A DNA stretch of 64,000 nucleotides, taken from NCBI RefSeq assembly GCF_947503795.1, contig NZ_CANNEZ010000001.1, positions 1,107,001 to 1,171,000 of the forward strand, read 5' to 3'. Positions 36,727 to 45,466 of the stretch are shown here, piece after piece. Under the pieces are notes generated by a model. That model was not told the origin of the DNA. It made no database searches and saw only the letters and a list, made by a program, of their open reading frames with translations. The position numbers and the translations under genes are program-made. This DNA is from an uncultured Jannaschia sp. GTDB taxonomy: Bacteria > Pseudomonadota > Alphaproteobacteria > Rhodobacterales > Rhodobacteraceae. Positions within the stretch are counted from its first letter, which is position 1, and each line of letters opens with the position of its first letter.

Positions 36727-37323
36727 ATGCATGGCCTGATGTTCAAGGCGGCCGAAGGCTACGTGACGGCCAATCACGGGGCCGAGCTGTGGACGCGGGT
36801 CACGCAGGCGGTGGGGATACCGTTCGACCGGTTTCATTCCATGCGATCCTACGACCCTGATCTGATGGTCGCGCTGATGGACGCGATCTCGCACGAACTG
36901 GGCCGTAGCCCGCCCGCCGTGATGGAGGATATCGGCCATTGGATCTGCGTCCATCCGCCGCTCGACGGGGTGCGCCGCCTGATCCGGTTCGGCGGTCCCA
37001 GCTTTGAGGATCTGATCCTGTCGCTCGACGACATGCGCGGCCGGGTCCGCATGGCCCTTCCCGATCTGGAGCTGCCGACGCACCGCGTGCGCGAGCTGGG
37101 AAATGGCGAATACGAGATCGACTCCGAGTACTGGATGCTGGGCGTGTCCGCCGTCACGACGGGTATGCTCCGGGCGATGGCCGACGATTACGGCACGCTC
37201 GCCGTGATCCGGGTCAAGAACTATGGCTGTATCGACGGCGTCTGGCACGAAACGGTGTCGGTCAGCGTCGTCGATCCGGATTTCCAGGCGCCGCGCGACT
37301 TCCGGCTGAGCGGGGCCGCATGA
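36727..37323 (+). CDS. H-NOX (heme NO-binding) domain protein lacking the proximal histidine
   Basis: A 198-residue stand-alone H-NOX-like protein, close to the family length. It opens MHGLMFKAAEGYV, like MYGLINKAIxxFV of canonical H-NOX, and shows FDRFHSMRSYDPDLM, EDIGHWICV and ALPDLELPTHRV at the expected places. Normally the helix LDxLH supplies the proximal heme histidine. Here it reads LDDMRGRV and residue 104 is Arg (codon CGC at 37036). The YxSxR heme-propionate motif is also not evident (SEYWMLG in its place). Its stop overlaps the start of the downstream cyclase gene (ATGA), so they are coupled. It may sense something other than heme-bound NO. Confidence 0.8.
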   Translation: MHGLMFKAAEGYVTANHGAELWTRVTQAVGIPFDRFHSMRSYDPDLMVALMDAISHELGRSPPAVMEDIGHWICVHPPLDGVRRLIRFGGPSFEDLILSLDDMRGRVRMALPDLELPTHRVRELGNGEYEIDSEYWMLGVSAVTTGMLRAMADDYGTLAVIRVKNYGCIDGVWHETVSVSVVDPDFQAPRDFRLSGAA

Positions 37324-38324
37324 CCGAGATGCAGATCTCCGTGGATGCGCTGGACGCCTTGTTGCCCCTTGCCATCGCCTTCGATGCGGAAGGTCGTGTC
37401 GACCATGTCGGGCCAACGATCGAGAAGATGGCGCCGGGCGGGCTGGGCCGACCGCTGGCCGAAATCATCCGCCTCAGGCGCCCGGACCGTCCGGTCACGG
37501 TGCCGTGCCTTCTGGCCGATACGCGGCGCCGCCATGTTCTCGAACTCCGACTTGAACGGAGCGGCGCGCCGGATCTGGCGCCGACGCGGCTGCGCGGGCT
37601 GGTGGTCGGGCGCGGGGACGGCGGCGGCGTGATCCGCCTCGGACTCGGGACGACGGTGGCCGAGACGGTCGCGCGCCATGACCTGACGGTGCACGACTTC
37701 GCCACGACCGACCCCACGATCGAGTTGCTCTTCGTGATGGAAGCGCAGCGCGCGATCCTGACCGAGTTCCGCAGGCTCGACCGCCGGATCGAGGAGGCGC
37801 GCCAACGCGCCGCCCGCCAGGCCGAGACCGATCGCCTGACGGGGCTACGCAATCGCCGCGCCATGGACAGCCATCTCGAACGACTGATCCAGAATCCGGG
37901 GGCGGGCTTCGGGCTGATGCAGCTCGACCTCGATCACTTCAAGGCCGTGAACGACACGCTCGGACATGCGGCGGGCGACCGCGTCCTCGAGGAGGTGGCG
38001 CGCATTTTGGGCGAGGAGACCCGGAAGGCCGACATGGTCGCGCGGATCGGCGGCGACGAGTTCATCCTGCTGATCGCCGATTGTGCAGACCCGGACCTGC
38101 TGCGCACCATCGCCGAACGGATCATCGCCCGGCTGGGCGAACCGATCGATTGGCACGGAACGCTCTGCCACATTTCGGGCAGCATCGGCGTCACGCTGTC
38201 GCGCGACTATGACGCCCCGGCGCCCGCGCGCATGATGGCCGATGCAGATGCCGCACTCTATGCCTCGAAAAACGCCGGTCGCGCCCGCGTGTCCTTCGCC
38301 GCCCCGTCGGCCACACCGAACTGA
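37320..38324 (+). CDS. HNOBA-type sensor diguanylate cyclase (GGDEF)
   Basis: A 334-residue cytoplasmic protein. Residues 1-140 resemble the H-NOX-associated (HNOBA, PAS-like) domain, a coiled coil covers about 140-168 (REFRRLDRRIEEARQRAARQ region), and a GGDEF domain covers about 170-325. The active site is ARIGGDEF, with the complete GGDEF. Five residues upstream stands RKAD, a match to the RxxD inhibition site for c-di-GMP. It should make c-di-GMP from two GTP, under control of the coupled H-NOX protein encoded just before. No EAL domain is present. Confidence 0.85.
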   Translation: MTEMQISVDALDALLPLAIAFDAEGRVDHVGPTIEKMAPGGLGRPLAEIIRLRRPDRPVTVPCLLADTRRRHVLELRLERSGAPDLAPTRLRGLVVGRGDGGGVIRLGLGTTVAETVARHDLTVHDFATTDPTIELLFVMEAQRAILTEFRRLDRRIEEARQRAARQAETDRLTGLRNRRAMDSHLERLIQNPGAGFGLMQLDLDHFKAVNDTLGHAAGDRVLEEVARILGEETRKADMVARIGGDEFILLIADCADPDLLRTIAERIIARLGEPIDWHGTLCHISGSIGVTLSRDYDAPAPARMMADADAALYASKNAGRARVSFAAPSATPN

Positions 38325-38443
38325 CCGGCGGCAGGCGGAGAGGGCGAGGGCGCGGCCTGCGACCACTCGTCGAGGATCAAGCGACGTACCGATCCAGCCG
38401 GTCTGCCGGGCGAAAACGAGTCTAAACCTTGGGGAATAACCAG

Positions 38444-38518
38444 TGGCAGCCCGTAGGGGAATCGAACCCCTCTTTCCAGGTTGAAAACCTGGCGTCCTAA
38501 CCGATAGACGAACGGGCC
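38444..38518 (-). tRNA. tRNA-Glu (anticodon TTC)
   Basis: Seventy-five bases fold as a full cloverleaf. The acceptor arms GGCCCGT and ACGGGCT pair (with one G-T at the end), the anticodon stem CCAGG/CCTGG carries the loop TTTTCAA with anticodon TTC, and the T arm is AGGGG-TTCGATT-CCCCT. A CCA end is encoded. It lies 72 bases after the recJ start region is read out, downstream of recJ on the same strand. Confidence 0.96.
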
Positions 38519-38590
38519 ACGCTGGCGTGAGCGGTTCTTAGGCGACGGTCCCAAACGCTGCAAGCGGTTTTTCCGTCGCCGTCGCGTGGC

Positions 38591-40351
38591 TCATCCGCCC
38601 TCGGTTTCCGAGGCCAGCGCGACGTCTTCGACCTTCAATTGCGCGGTTTCGCGGCCCTGCCAGCGATTGAGTTCGACGCGCCCCGCGACATGGATCGGAG
38701 CACCCGCGGCCCGGTCGATCGCGGCGGCGATCCCGCTTGTGCCGGCGCGAAACGCGATCGCGTCGAGACGGGTCGGGCCGCCATCGCCGAGGGTGAGCTT
38801 GAGGTGGTCCTCGCCCACGGGATGTGCATGGGCGACGCGCAGGTCCGGGAACGCGAAGCGCGGCGCCGATGCCGCCTGTCCGAAGGGCCCGGCGGCGTTG
38901 AGCGCGCGCACCAGCTCGGGCGTCACCGCCCCCGGCATCAGCGTCCCGTCGATCCGCAGATCGCCGGGCCGCCCCAGCGCCGCGTCCTGCCGCGCGATCA
39001 ATTCGCCCAGGCGCGCCATGGCGCCGTCGATGCGCGCCGCCTCGACGGTCAGGCCTGCGGCCATCCGGTGCCCGCCGCCCTTTACGAGCCACCCCTCGGC
39101 GGCGAGCCGCTGGATCGCCGCACCCAGATCGACGCCCGAGACGGAACGCGCGGAACCCTGGCCCAGGCCATCCTCGCGCAGGCCGATCACCACGGCCGGC
39201 CGGTGGGTGGCCTCCTTCAGGCGCGCGGCGGCGATGCCGACGACGCCCGGGTGCCAGCCCTCGCCTGCCGCCCATGCGACCGTGCCGTCGCGGGTGGCGG
39301 CCTGCGCCTTGGCGGCTTCGGTCACGCGGGCCTCGATGGCGCGGCGCTCGCCATTGAGCGCATCGAGCCGTTCGGCCAGGGCGGCGGCCTCGGACGGGTC
39401 GCGCGTCGACAGCAGCCGCGCGCCCAGATCGGCCGCCCCGATCCGTCCGCCCGCATTGATGCGGGGCCCGAGCAGGAAGCCCAGATGATAGCTCGACGGC
39501 GGCCCGTCCAGCCGCGCCAGGTCGCCCAACGCCACGAGACCGGGCCGCGCACGCCGCGCCAGCACCGTCAGACCCTGCTGCACCAGCGCGCGGTTCACGC
39601 CCACGAGCGGTGCGACATCGGCCACGGTTGCAAGCGCCACGAGGTCCAGCATCGCCATCAGATCCGGGCCTGACCGGCCGTCCGCGCGCAACCGGCGATT
39701 GGCTTCGACGAGCACGAGGAACACGACCGCCGCCGCGCAAAGATGGGCAAGGGTGCCGTCCTCGTCCTGCCGGTTCGGGTTCACCACGGCCAGCACGTCG
39801 GGCAGCGTTTCCGCGCCGAGATGGTGGTCGAGGACCATCACGTCGGTCGGCCCCGCGGCGGCCAGCGCCTCGTGCGAGAGCGTGCCGCAATCCACGCAGA
39901 TGATCAGGTCGTGATCCGCCGCCAGGGCTGCGATGGCGGGCGCGTTGGGGCCATAACCCTCGTCGATGCGGTCGGGGACATAGAGCGTCGCGGTCCTGTC
40001 GAGCGCGCGGAGCCACCAGACGAGAAGGGCGGCCGAAGACGCCCCGTCGACGTCGTAATCCGCGAAGATCGCGATCCGCTGGCGCCCGGCAACCGCCGCC
40101 AGCAGCCGATCGGTCGCGACGCCCATGTCGCGCAGGGTCATCGGATCCGGGAGCAGGTCGCGCAGCTTCGGCGCAAGAAAGCCCGGCACCTCGTCGGGGA
40201 GAACGCCGCGCCGCGCGAGGTGCCGGGCGAGCGCGTGGGGCTGCCCGGTCTGTGCGATCGCTTGCGCCAACCGGTCCTGCTCGGGATCGAGCCCGGTCCA
40301 GCGGCGACCGGTGGCCGAGGCGGCGACGCCCAGCCAGGGCGCGTCGCCCAT
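38591..40351 (-). CDS. recJ: Single-stranded-DNA-specific exonuclease RecJ
   Basis: RecJ is a 5'-3' exonuclease for single-stranded DNA in recombination and mismatch repair. The 586-residue product has the DHH-family motifs: FADYDVDGASSAALL (about residue 86), CVDCGT, and LDHHLG (about 150), then the DHHA1 motif VKGGGHRMAAG near residue 430. It ends with the OB-like domain. The ATG at 40351 overlaps the glpX stop codon by one base (TGATG), so translation is coupled. tRNA-Glu follows 72 bases downstream and may be in the same transcript. Confidence 0.94.
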   Translation of the reverse strand: MGDAPWLGVAASATGRRWTGLDPEQDRLAQAIAQTGQPHALARHLARRGVLPDEVPGFLAPKLRDLLPDPMTLRDMGVATDRLLAAVAGRQRIAIFADYDVDGASSAALLVWWLRALDRTATLYVPDRIDEGYGPNAPAIAALAADHDLIICVDCGTLSHEALAAAGPTDVMVLDHHLGAETLPDVLAVVNPNRQDEDGTLAHLCAAAVVFLVLVEANRRLRADGRSGPDLMAMLDLVALATVADVAPLVGVNRALVQQGLTVLARRARPGLVALGDLARLDGPPSSYHLGFLLGPRINAGGRIGAADLGARLLSTRDPSEAAALAERLDALNGERRAIEARVTEAAKAQAATRDGTVAWAAGEGWHPGVVGIAAARLKEATHRPAVVIGLREDGLGQGSARSVSGVDLGAAIQRLAAEGWLVKGGGHRMAAGLTVEAARIDGAMARLGELIARQDAALGRPGDLRIDGTLMPGAVTPELVRALNAAGPFGQAASAPRFAFPDLRVAHAHPVGEDHLKLTLGDGGPTRLDAIAFRAGTSGIAAAIDRAAGAPIHVAGRVELNRWQGRETAQLKVEDVALASETEGG

Positions 40352-41310
40352 CAGACCGGGTTGCGGTAGGTCATGCGTCGGACCGACCCGGTCTTCGAGC
40401 GCATCAGGATCGTCTCGGCCGTTAGGTAGCCGACCTCGCGCCGTATACCCGCCAGGATCGAGCCGTCGGTGACACCGGTCGCGGCGAAGATCACGTCTTC
40501 GGTCACCATGTCGTCGCGGGTATAGACCCGGTCGAAATTGGTGATCCCGGCCTTCTTCGCGCGCCCCCGCTCGTCGTCGTTGCGGAAGGTCAGGCGTCCG
40601 AACATCTGGCCCCCCATGCATTTCAGCGCAGCGGCCGCGAGCACGCCCTCGGGCGCGCCGCCCGAGCCCATATACATGTCGATGCCGGTCTTCTGCGCCT
40701 CGGCGGTGTGGATGATGCCCGCGACATCGCCATCGGTGATCAGGCGGATCGCAGCGTCGGTGCTGCGGATCTCCTCGATCAGGTGCTGGTGGCGCGGCCG
40801 CTCGAGGACGCAGACGGTGATATCTTCGGTCGAACAGCCCTTGGCCGCGGCCAGCGCGTTCACCCGCTCGGACGGGGTCATGTCCATGGTGACGACTCCG
40901 GTGCGATAACCGGGCCCGACGGCCAGCTTGTCCATGTAGACGTCGGGCGCGTGCAGCATCGATCCGCGCGGCCCCATCGCGATGACGGTCAGGGCGTTCG
41001 GCATGTCCTTGGCGGTCAGCGTGGTCCCTTCCAGCGGGTCCAGCGCGATATCGACCTGGGGGCCGTTGCCGGTGCCGACCTCCTCGCCGATGAAGAGCAT
41101 CGGGGCCTCGTCCCGCTCGCCTTCGCCGATGACGACGGTGCCCGCGATGTCGAGCAGGTTGAGCTGGTCGCGCATGGCGTTGACCGCGGCCTGGTCGGCG
41201 GCCTTCTCGTCGCCGCGCCCGATCAGGCGGGCGGAGGCGAGGGCTGCGGCCTCGGACACGCGGGCCAGGCCCAGGGACAGCATCCGGTCGTTGAAATCGG
41301 GTTTGGTCAT
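40351..41310 (-). CDS. glpX: Class II fructose-1,6-bisphosphatase
   Basis: A 319-residue cytoplasmic gluconeogenic enzyme of the GlpX family. Substrate and metal-binding stretches are IGEGERDEAPML (about residue 59), DPLEGTTLTAKDMPNAL (about 92) and DGDVAGII, with SGGAPEGVLAA (about 215) close to the C-terminal half. No signal peptide. It follows the aldo/keto reductase gene by 66 bases and is coupled to recJ. In other Rhodobacterales glpX lies next to hom and recJ, as here apart from the extra reductase gene. Confidence 0.95.
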   Translation of the reverse strand: MTKPDFNDRMLSLGLARVSEAAALASARLIGRGDEKAADQAAVNAMRDQLNLLDIAGTVVIGEGERDEAPMLFIGEEVGTGNGPQVDIALDPLEGTTLTAKDMPNALTVIAMGPRGSMLHAPDVYMDKLAVGPGYRTGVVTMDMTPSERVNALAAAKGCSTEDITVCVLERPRHQHLIEEIRSTDAAIRLITDGDVAGIIHTAEAQKTGIDMYMGSGGAPEGVLAAAALKCMGGQMFGRLTFRNDDERGRAKKAGITNFDRVYTRDDMVTEDVIFAATGVTDGSILAGIRREVGYLTAETILMRSKTGSVRRMTYRNPV

Positions 41311-41376
41311 GTCGTGTCGCGTCCTTCGGTCGGGCTCGGCTCGGGGTTACGGGTGCGGCGGCGAGGGGGCAAGCGG

Positions 41377-42435
41377 TCAGACATCCTCGGAGGAGGCGGC
41401 CCAGAGATTGAGGCCCTTTTCGCCGGCGAGCGCGTCGATCCGGGCCAATTCGTCTTCCGAGAATTCGAGATTGCCGACGGCGCCGGCGCAATCCATGACC
41501 TGTTCGGGGCGCGAGGCGCCGATCAGCGCGGTCGTCACGCGGCCGCCCCGCAGCACCCAGGCCAGCGCCATCTGTGCGAGCGTCTGGCCGCGCGCGGCGG
41601 CGATTTCGTTCAGCCCGGTCAGCGCTTCGATCATCTCGGGCGTGACCGTGTCGGGGTCGAGCGACTTGCCCTGAGAGGCACGGCTGCCCTCGGGGATGCC
41701 GCCGAGATATTTCTTCGTAAGAAGGCCCTGCGCCAGCGGCGTGAAGGCGATCGACCCGATGCCTTCATCCTCCAGCGTGTCGAGGAGGCCGTCGCGTTCG
41801 ACCCAGCGGTTGAGCATGTTGTAGCTCGGCTGGTGGATCACGCAGGGCGTCCCCAAATCGCGCAGGATCGCTGCCGCTTCGCGCGTGCGCTCGGAGTTGT
41901 AGGACGAAATCCCCACGTAAAGCGCGCGCCCCGACCGGACGATATGGTCGAGCGCGCCCATCGTTTCGTCCAGCGGCGTGTCGGGGTCGAAGCGATGGCT
42001 GTAGAAAATGTCGACATAGTCGAGGCCGAGGCGCTTGAGCGACTGGTCGCAGGAGGCGACCAGATACTTCCGGCTGCCCCATTCACCATAGGGGCCGGGC
42101 CACATGTCGTAGCCTGCCTTGGACGACACGATGAGTTGGTCGCGCAATCCGTGGAACTCTTCGCGCAGGATCTGCCCGAAGGCGGTCTCGGCCGAACCCG
42201 GTTCGGGGCCGTAATTGTTGGCGAGGTCGAAATGCGTGATGCCATGGTCGAAGGCCGTCGTGCAGATCTCGCGCTTGAGCGCGTGGGGCGTGTCGTCCCC
42301 GAAATTGTGCCAGAGTCCCAGCGAGATCGCGGGCAGGCGGAGACCCGACCGACCCGACCTGCGATAGACCATCCGGTCGTAGCGGTCCGCGGCAGGGCGG
42401 TAGGCGGGCCTGAAGACTTTGGGTTTGCGGGCCAT
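41377..42435 (-). CDS. Aldo/keto reductase (L-glyceraldehyde 3-phosphate reductase, YghZ-like)
   Basis: A 352-residue NADPH-dependent reductase. Its N-terminal MVYRRSGRSGLRLPAISLGLWHNFGDD closely matches the YghZ/Gpr subfamily that reduces L-glyceraldehyde 3-phosphate and methylglyoxal (in a run longer than 20 residues, here shortened: VYRRSGRSGLRLPAISLG, followed by WHNFGDD). The catalytic tetrad is visible: Asp and Tyr in FDLANNYGPE, Lys in VSSKAGYD and His in FYSHRFDPD. It sits between hom (14-base gap) and glpX, where related genomes often have no gene. Confidence 0.9.
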   Translation of the reverse strand: MARKPKVFRPAYRPAADRYDRMVYRRSGRSGLRLPAISLGLWHNFGDDTPHALKREICTTAFDHGITHFDLANNYGPEPGSAETAFGQILREEFHGLRDQLIVSSKAGYDMWPGPYGEWGSRKYLVASCDQSLKRLGLDYVDIFYSHRFDPDTPLDETMGALDHIVRSGRALYVGISSYNSERTREAAAILRDLGTPCVIHQPSYNMLNRWVERDGLLDTLEDEGIGSIAFTPLAQGLLTKKYLGGIPEGSRASQGKSLDPDTVTPEMIEALTGLNEIAAARGQTLAQMALAWVLRGGRVTTALIGASRPEQVMDCAGAVGNLEFSEDELARIDALAGEKGLNLWAASSEDV

Positions 42436-42449
42436 GGTGCCTCCGGTTG

Positions 42450-43736
42450 TCAGGTGTTCTGGATCTGGAGTGCGACGGGCTCGCCCGACACGACGCCGGT
42501 GTCCATGACGCCGCCCAATGCGCCGGCGAGATCCGAGGGCGGGCAGGGATGGGTCACGATCAGGACGGGCGCGTCGCCTGCCGCATGGTCGTATTGGCGC
42601 ATCCGGTCGATCGAGACGCCGTGCTGTCCGAGGACGGTCGCAACGCGCGCCAGCGCGCCGGGCTCGTCCTTCAGTGTCAGGCGCAGGTAATGGGCGCAGG
42701 CCGTGGCCGCGTTGGCGCGGACCGCGCGGGCCAGCGTCGCGGCGGGCCGTCCGAAGGGCAGGGGGACCAGCCCCCGCGCGATGTCGGCCACATCGGCCAT
42801 CACGGCGCTGGCGGTCGGGCCTTCGCCCGCGCCTGGGCCCTGCAGAACGATCTGGCCCACCGCGTCGCCTTCGATCACCACCATGTTGGCGCCGCCCTCG
42901 AGCTGGCCCAGCGGACTGTTCTCGGGAACGAGGGTGGGGCGCATGGATTGCTCGATACCGCTTTCGGTGCGCGCGGCCACGCCCAGGAGCTTGATGCGGT
43001 AGCCCATGTCGCGGGCACGGCGGATGTCGTCGATCGAGACGCGCTCGATCCCCTGAAGCTGGACGCCGTCGAAATCGACCTGCGTCCCGAAGGCGATGGC
43101 CGAGAGGATCGCCAGCTTGTGACCCGCGTCGATACCGCCCACGTCGAGCGTCGGATCGGCTTCGAGATAGCCGAGTCCGTTCGCCTCCTCGAAAATGTCC
43201 GCATAGGGCAGACCCGACGATTCCATCCGCGTCAGGATATAGTTGCAGGTGCCGTTCATCACGCCCATCACGCGGGTGACCTCGTTGCCGGCAAGCCCTT
43301 CGGTCAGCGCCTTGACGCAGGGGATGCCGCCCGCGACCGCCGCCTCGAAGCGGAGCGCCGCGCCGCTGGCCTCGGCCCTCTCGGCGAGGTCCTGGCCATG
43401 CAGGGCCAGCATCGCCTTGTTCGCCGTCACGACAGGTTTGCCTGCGTCCAGTGCCGCCTCGACCGCCGCCTTGGCCGGTCCGTCCGACCCGCCGACCAGC
43501 TCGACGAAGAGGTCCACGTCGTCGCGGCGGGCCAGCGCGACTGGATCGTCCTCCCACGCGTAGTCCGACAGGTCGACGCCGCGATCCTTGTTGCGGGTCC
43601 GGGCCGAGACGGCGGCGATCTCGATCCGGCGCCCGGTGCGCGCGGCCAGAAGGTCGCCGTGGCCCTGGACGATCTTGACGACGCCCGCACCGACGGTGCC
43701 GAGACCCGCAATCCCGAGGCGAAGGGGGGTGGTCAT
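42450..43736 (-). CDS. hom: Homoserine dehydrogenase
   Basis: Homoserine dehydrogenase makes homoserine from aspartate semialdehyde on the way to threonine and methionine. The 428-residue product starts with the NAD(P)-binding GIAGLGTVGAGVVKI. It has the FVELVGG and VVTANKA stretches, catalytic-region GGIPCVKALTEGL and the family segment GLGYLEADPTLDVGGIDAGH. The C terminus is an ACT domain (LTLKDEPGALARVATVLGQ), which suggests feedback control by threonine. It is the first gene of the hom-AKR-glpX-recJ unit. Confidence 0.95.
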   Translation of the reverse strand: MTTPLRLGIAGLGTVGAGVVKIVQGHGDLLAARTGRRIEIAAVSARTRNKDRGVDLSDYAWEDDPVALARRDDVDLFVELVGGSDGPAKAAVEAALDAGKPVVTANKAMLALHGQDLAERAEASGAALRFEAAVAGGIPCVKALTEGLAGNEVTRVMGVMNGTCNYILTRMESSGLPYADIFEEANGLGYLEADPTLDVGGIDAGHKLAILSAIAFGTQVDFDGVQLQGIERVSIDDIRRARDMGYRIKLLGVAARTESGIEQSMRPTLVPENSPLGQLEGGANMVVIEGDAVGQIVLQGPGAGEGPTASAVMADVADIARGLVPLPFGRPAATLARAVRANAATACAHYLRLTLKDEPGALARVATVLGQHGVSIDRMRQYDHAAGDAPVLIVTHPCPPSDLAGALGGVMDTGVVSGEPVALQIQNT

Positions 43737-43808
43737 GGCATGGGCTCCGTCGTGAATTGTCTTTGGCCGACGGGGTATCGGGTCGCGCGCCGGGGCGCAA
43801 CGCGACGC

Positions 43809-44108
43809 TCAGACCTCGGCGGCGCGCAGTTCCGCGGCGCGGGCGCGCAAACGGCGACCCCGTTCGGCCAGATCGCCCGTGGCGGGTCCGATGATGCGCC
43901 GTCCCGACAGGCGCGCCCCCCGCGCCAGCAGCGCGTCCTGCGCGACCGCGGCGCGCGACGGACGGGCCGCCTCGGCCAGAAGCGGCGTCAGCGGCACCAG
44001 CTCGGGGAAGGCGCTGACCTGTGCTGCGGCCGAGATCGTGCCGTCCGCCGGTGGCAGGTCCGGGGCGCAGGCAGCGAGGCACGGGATCAGAAGAAGGACG
44101 CGGATCAT
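43809..44108 (-). CDS. Small lipoprotein of unknown function
   Basis: A 99-residue protein with a lipoprotein signal: MIRVLLLIPCLAACAPD, lipobox LAAC with Cys14. The mature part is alanine- and arginine-rich with the look of a helical coil (DLAERGRRLRARAAELRA). No homology recognised. The start at 44108 was chosen because the signal starts there; an in-frame ATG 36 bases upstream lacks this logic. It is divergent from the TetR gene. Confidence 0.6.
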   Translation of the reverse strand: MIRVLLLIPCLAACAPDLPPADGTISAAAQVSAFPELVPLTPLLAEAARPSRAAVAQDALLARGARLSGRRIIGPATGDLAERGRRLRARAAELRAAEV

Positions 44109-44157
44109 CGCGCCGACGTTAGGCGGCGCCTCGAAGGGCGACAAGGGCGCTGGAATT

Positions 44158-44169
44158 GAACGCTCGTTC
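44158..44169. promoter_or_regulatory. Putative TetR-type operator
   Basis: GAACGCTCGTTC is a perfect palindrome 17 bases before the TetR start codon and 50 bases before the divergent lipoprotein gene. GAACG-type half sites are common for TetR regulators of lipid or xenobiotic response, so self-regulation is plausible. Confidence 0.4.
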
Positions 44170-44185
44170 GGTTTATCCCCGAGGG

Positions 44186-44773
44186 ATGGCCCGACCCAGC
44201 GGATCCGATGCCGGCGTGACCGGCCCGCGCGTGCGGCAGGCGGCGGAACGGCTCTTTGCGCGGTATGGCTATGCCGCCGTCTCGATGCGGCAGATCGCGG
44301 CCGAAGTCGGGATCGGGGCCGGGGCGCTCTACCATTACACGCCCGACAAGCAGGCGCTTCTGGCCGACATGATGCGCGCCCATCTCGAAGGCCTGCTCGA
44401 CGCCTGGCACGCGGCCGATCCGGGCGGCGACCCCATCCGGCGGCTGGACGCCTTCGCGCGGTTCCACATCCGGTTCAACCTCGACCGGTCCGACGCCGTC
44501 TTCGTGGCCAACATGGAGCTTCGCGCGCTGGAGCCGGGGAATTTCGAGGAGATCGAGACCCTGCGCCGCCGATACGAGTCCGTGCCCGAAGAAATCGTGA
44601 GTGCGGGCGCCGCCGCCGGCGTGATGTCCGCGCCCGACGTCAAACTGGCCGGGATGGCGCTGATCGCGATGCTGACTGGCGTGAACACGTGGTTCCGCGA
44701 TGGCGGGCGACTGGATCGCGCCGCCGTCGAGGCGATCTATGCCGACATGGCGCGCGGCATGGTGGGCGCGTGA
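44186..44773 (+). CDS. TetR/AcrR family transcriptional regulator
   Basis: A 195-residue repressor with the N-terminal TetR helix-turn-helix (AAERLFARYGYAAVSMRQIA then GIGAGALYHYTPDKQALL, about 15-60) and a C-terminal ligand-binding domain. Effector and targets are unknown; the palindrome just upstream suggests it controls itself and perhaps the small lipoprotein gene. The ATG at 44186 is chosen because the earlier in-frame ATG at 44156 would lie inside the operator region. It ends 7 bases from the convergent efp gene. Confidence 0.9.
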   Translation: MARPSGSDAGVTGPRVRQAAERLFARYGYAAVSMRQIAAEVGIGAGALYHYTPDKQALLADMMRAHLEGLLDAWHAADPGGDPIRRLDAFARFHIRFNLDRSDAVFVANMELRALEPGNFEEIETLRRRYESVPEEIVSAGAAAGVMSAPDVKLAGMALIAMLTGVNTWFRDGGRLDRAAVEAIYADMARGMVGA

Positions 44774-44780
44774 CCGGCGA

Positions 44781-45344
44781 TCAGGCGCGTTCGGAATATT
44801 CCATCGTCTCGGTGTTGACGACGATATCCTCGTCCTGACCGACGAAGGGGGGCACCATCACGCGCACGCCGTTGTCGAGAAGCGCAGGCTTGAAGCTGTT
44901 GGCCGCCGTCTGACCCTTCACGACTGGCTCGGTCTCGACGATCTTGCAGGTGACCTTCTGCGGTAGCGTCGCGTTCAGGGCCTCTTCGTCGTAATATTCG
45001 ACCACGACCATCATCCCGTCCTGCAGGAAGGGCCGTCGCTCGCCTAGGATGTCGGCATCGAGCTCGACCTGATCGTAGGTCGTCGTATCCATGAACACGA
45101 GCTTGCCGTCGCTTTCATAAAGGAACTGCTGGTCCTTCTGCTCCAGCCGGACGCGTTCGACCTTGTCGGCCGAGCGGAAGCGTTCATTGAGCTTCGAGCC
45201 ATTGCGCAGGTTCTTCATCTCGACCTGCGCGAAGGCGCCGCCCTTGCCGGGCTTGACGTGATCGACCTTCACGGCCGACCACAGATGGCCGTCATGCTCG
45301 AGGACGTTACCGGGACGGATTTCGTTGCCGTTGATCTTGGGCAT
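44781..45344 (-). CDS. efp: Elongation factor P
   Basis: EF-P rescues ribosomes stalled at polyproline runs. The 187-residue length is standard and the three-domain beta layout is evident. The exposed tip loop is [13 protein letters not shown], with Lys34 in the position modified in many bacteria. The C terminus has the expected [14 protein letters not shown]. The start at 45344 ([12 protein letters not shown]) is the family start; an upstream open stretch is not coding. Confidence 0.96.
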   Translation of the reverse strand: MPKINGNEIRPGNVLEHDGHLWSAVKVDHVKPGKGGAFAQVEMKNLRNGSKLNERFRSADKVERVRLEQKDQQFLYESDGKLVFMDTTTYDQVELDADILGERRPFLQDGMMVVVEYYDEEALNATLPQKVTCKIVETEPVVKGQTAANSFKPALLDNGVRVMVPPFVGQDEDIVVNTETMEYSERA

Positions 45345-45436
45345 GGGCTCGCTCGCAAATCTGTGTCGCGGGCTTCTATCGCTCCGCGTCCGCGCGAACA
45401 AGCGAGGTCGAACCTTGTCAAAAATATGACGAAAAC

Positions 45437-45466
45437 TTGAAAGATTTTCGGGCGGTCCCATATCTA
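45437..45466 (+). promoter_or_regulatory. Candidate sigma-70 promoter upstream of the DUF6280-like gene
   Basis: TTGAAA (45437-45442) and TATCTA (45461-45466), 18 bases apart, match -35 and -10 consensus hexamers well for a GC-rich genome. The 283 bases between efp and the small gene at 45628 hold this promoter and, on the other strand, the promoter region of efp; the leader of about 150 bases after it contains no gene I can support. Confidence 0.5.

Noticed and set aside
38325-38443. A GGTTTAGAC stretch (minus strand) near 38420 that also occurs near 48860
   Set aside because: The match is only about ten bases and sits in different contexts (after tRNA-Glu and before the Pcm-like gene), so chance cannot be excluded.
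38538-40016. Second long frame inside recJ, rich in Arg and Gly
   Set aside because: It overlaps the RecJ motifs in another frame and contains no domain signature.
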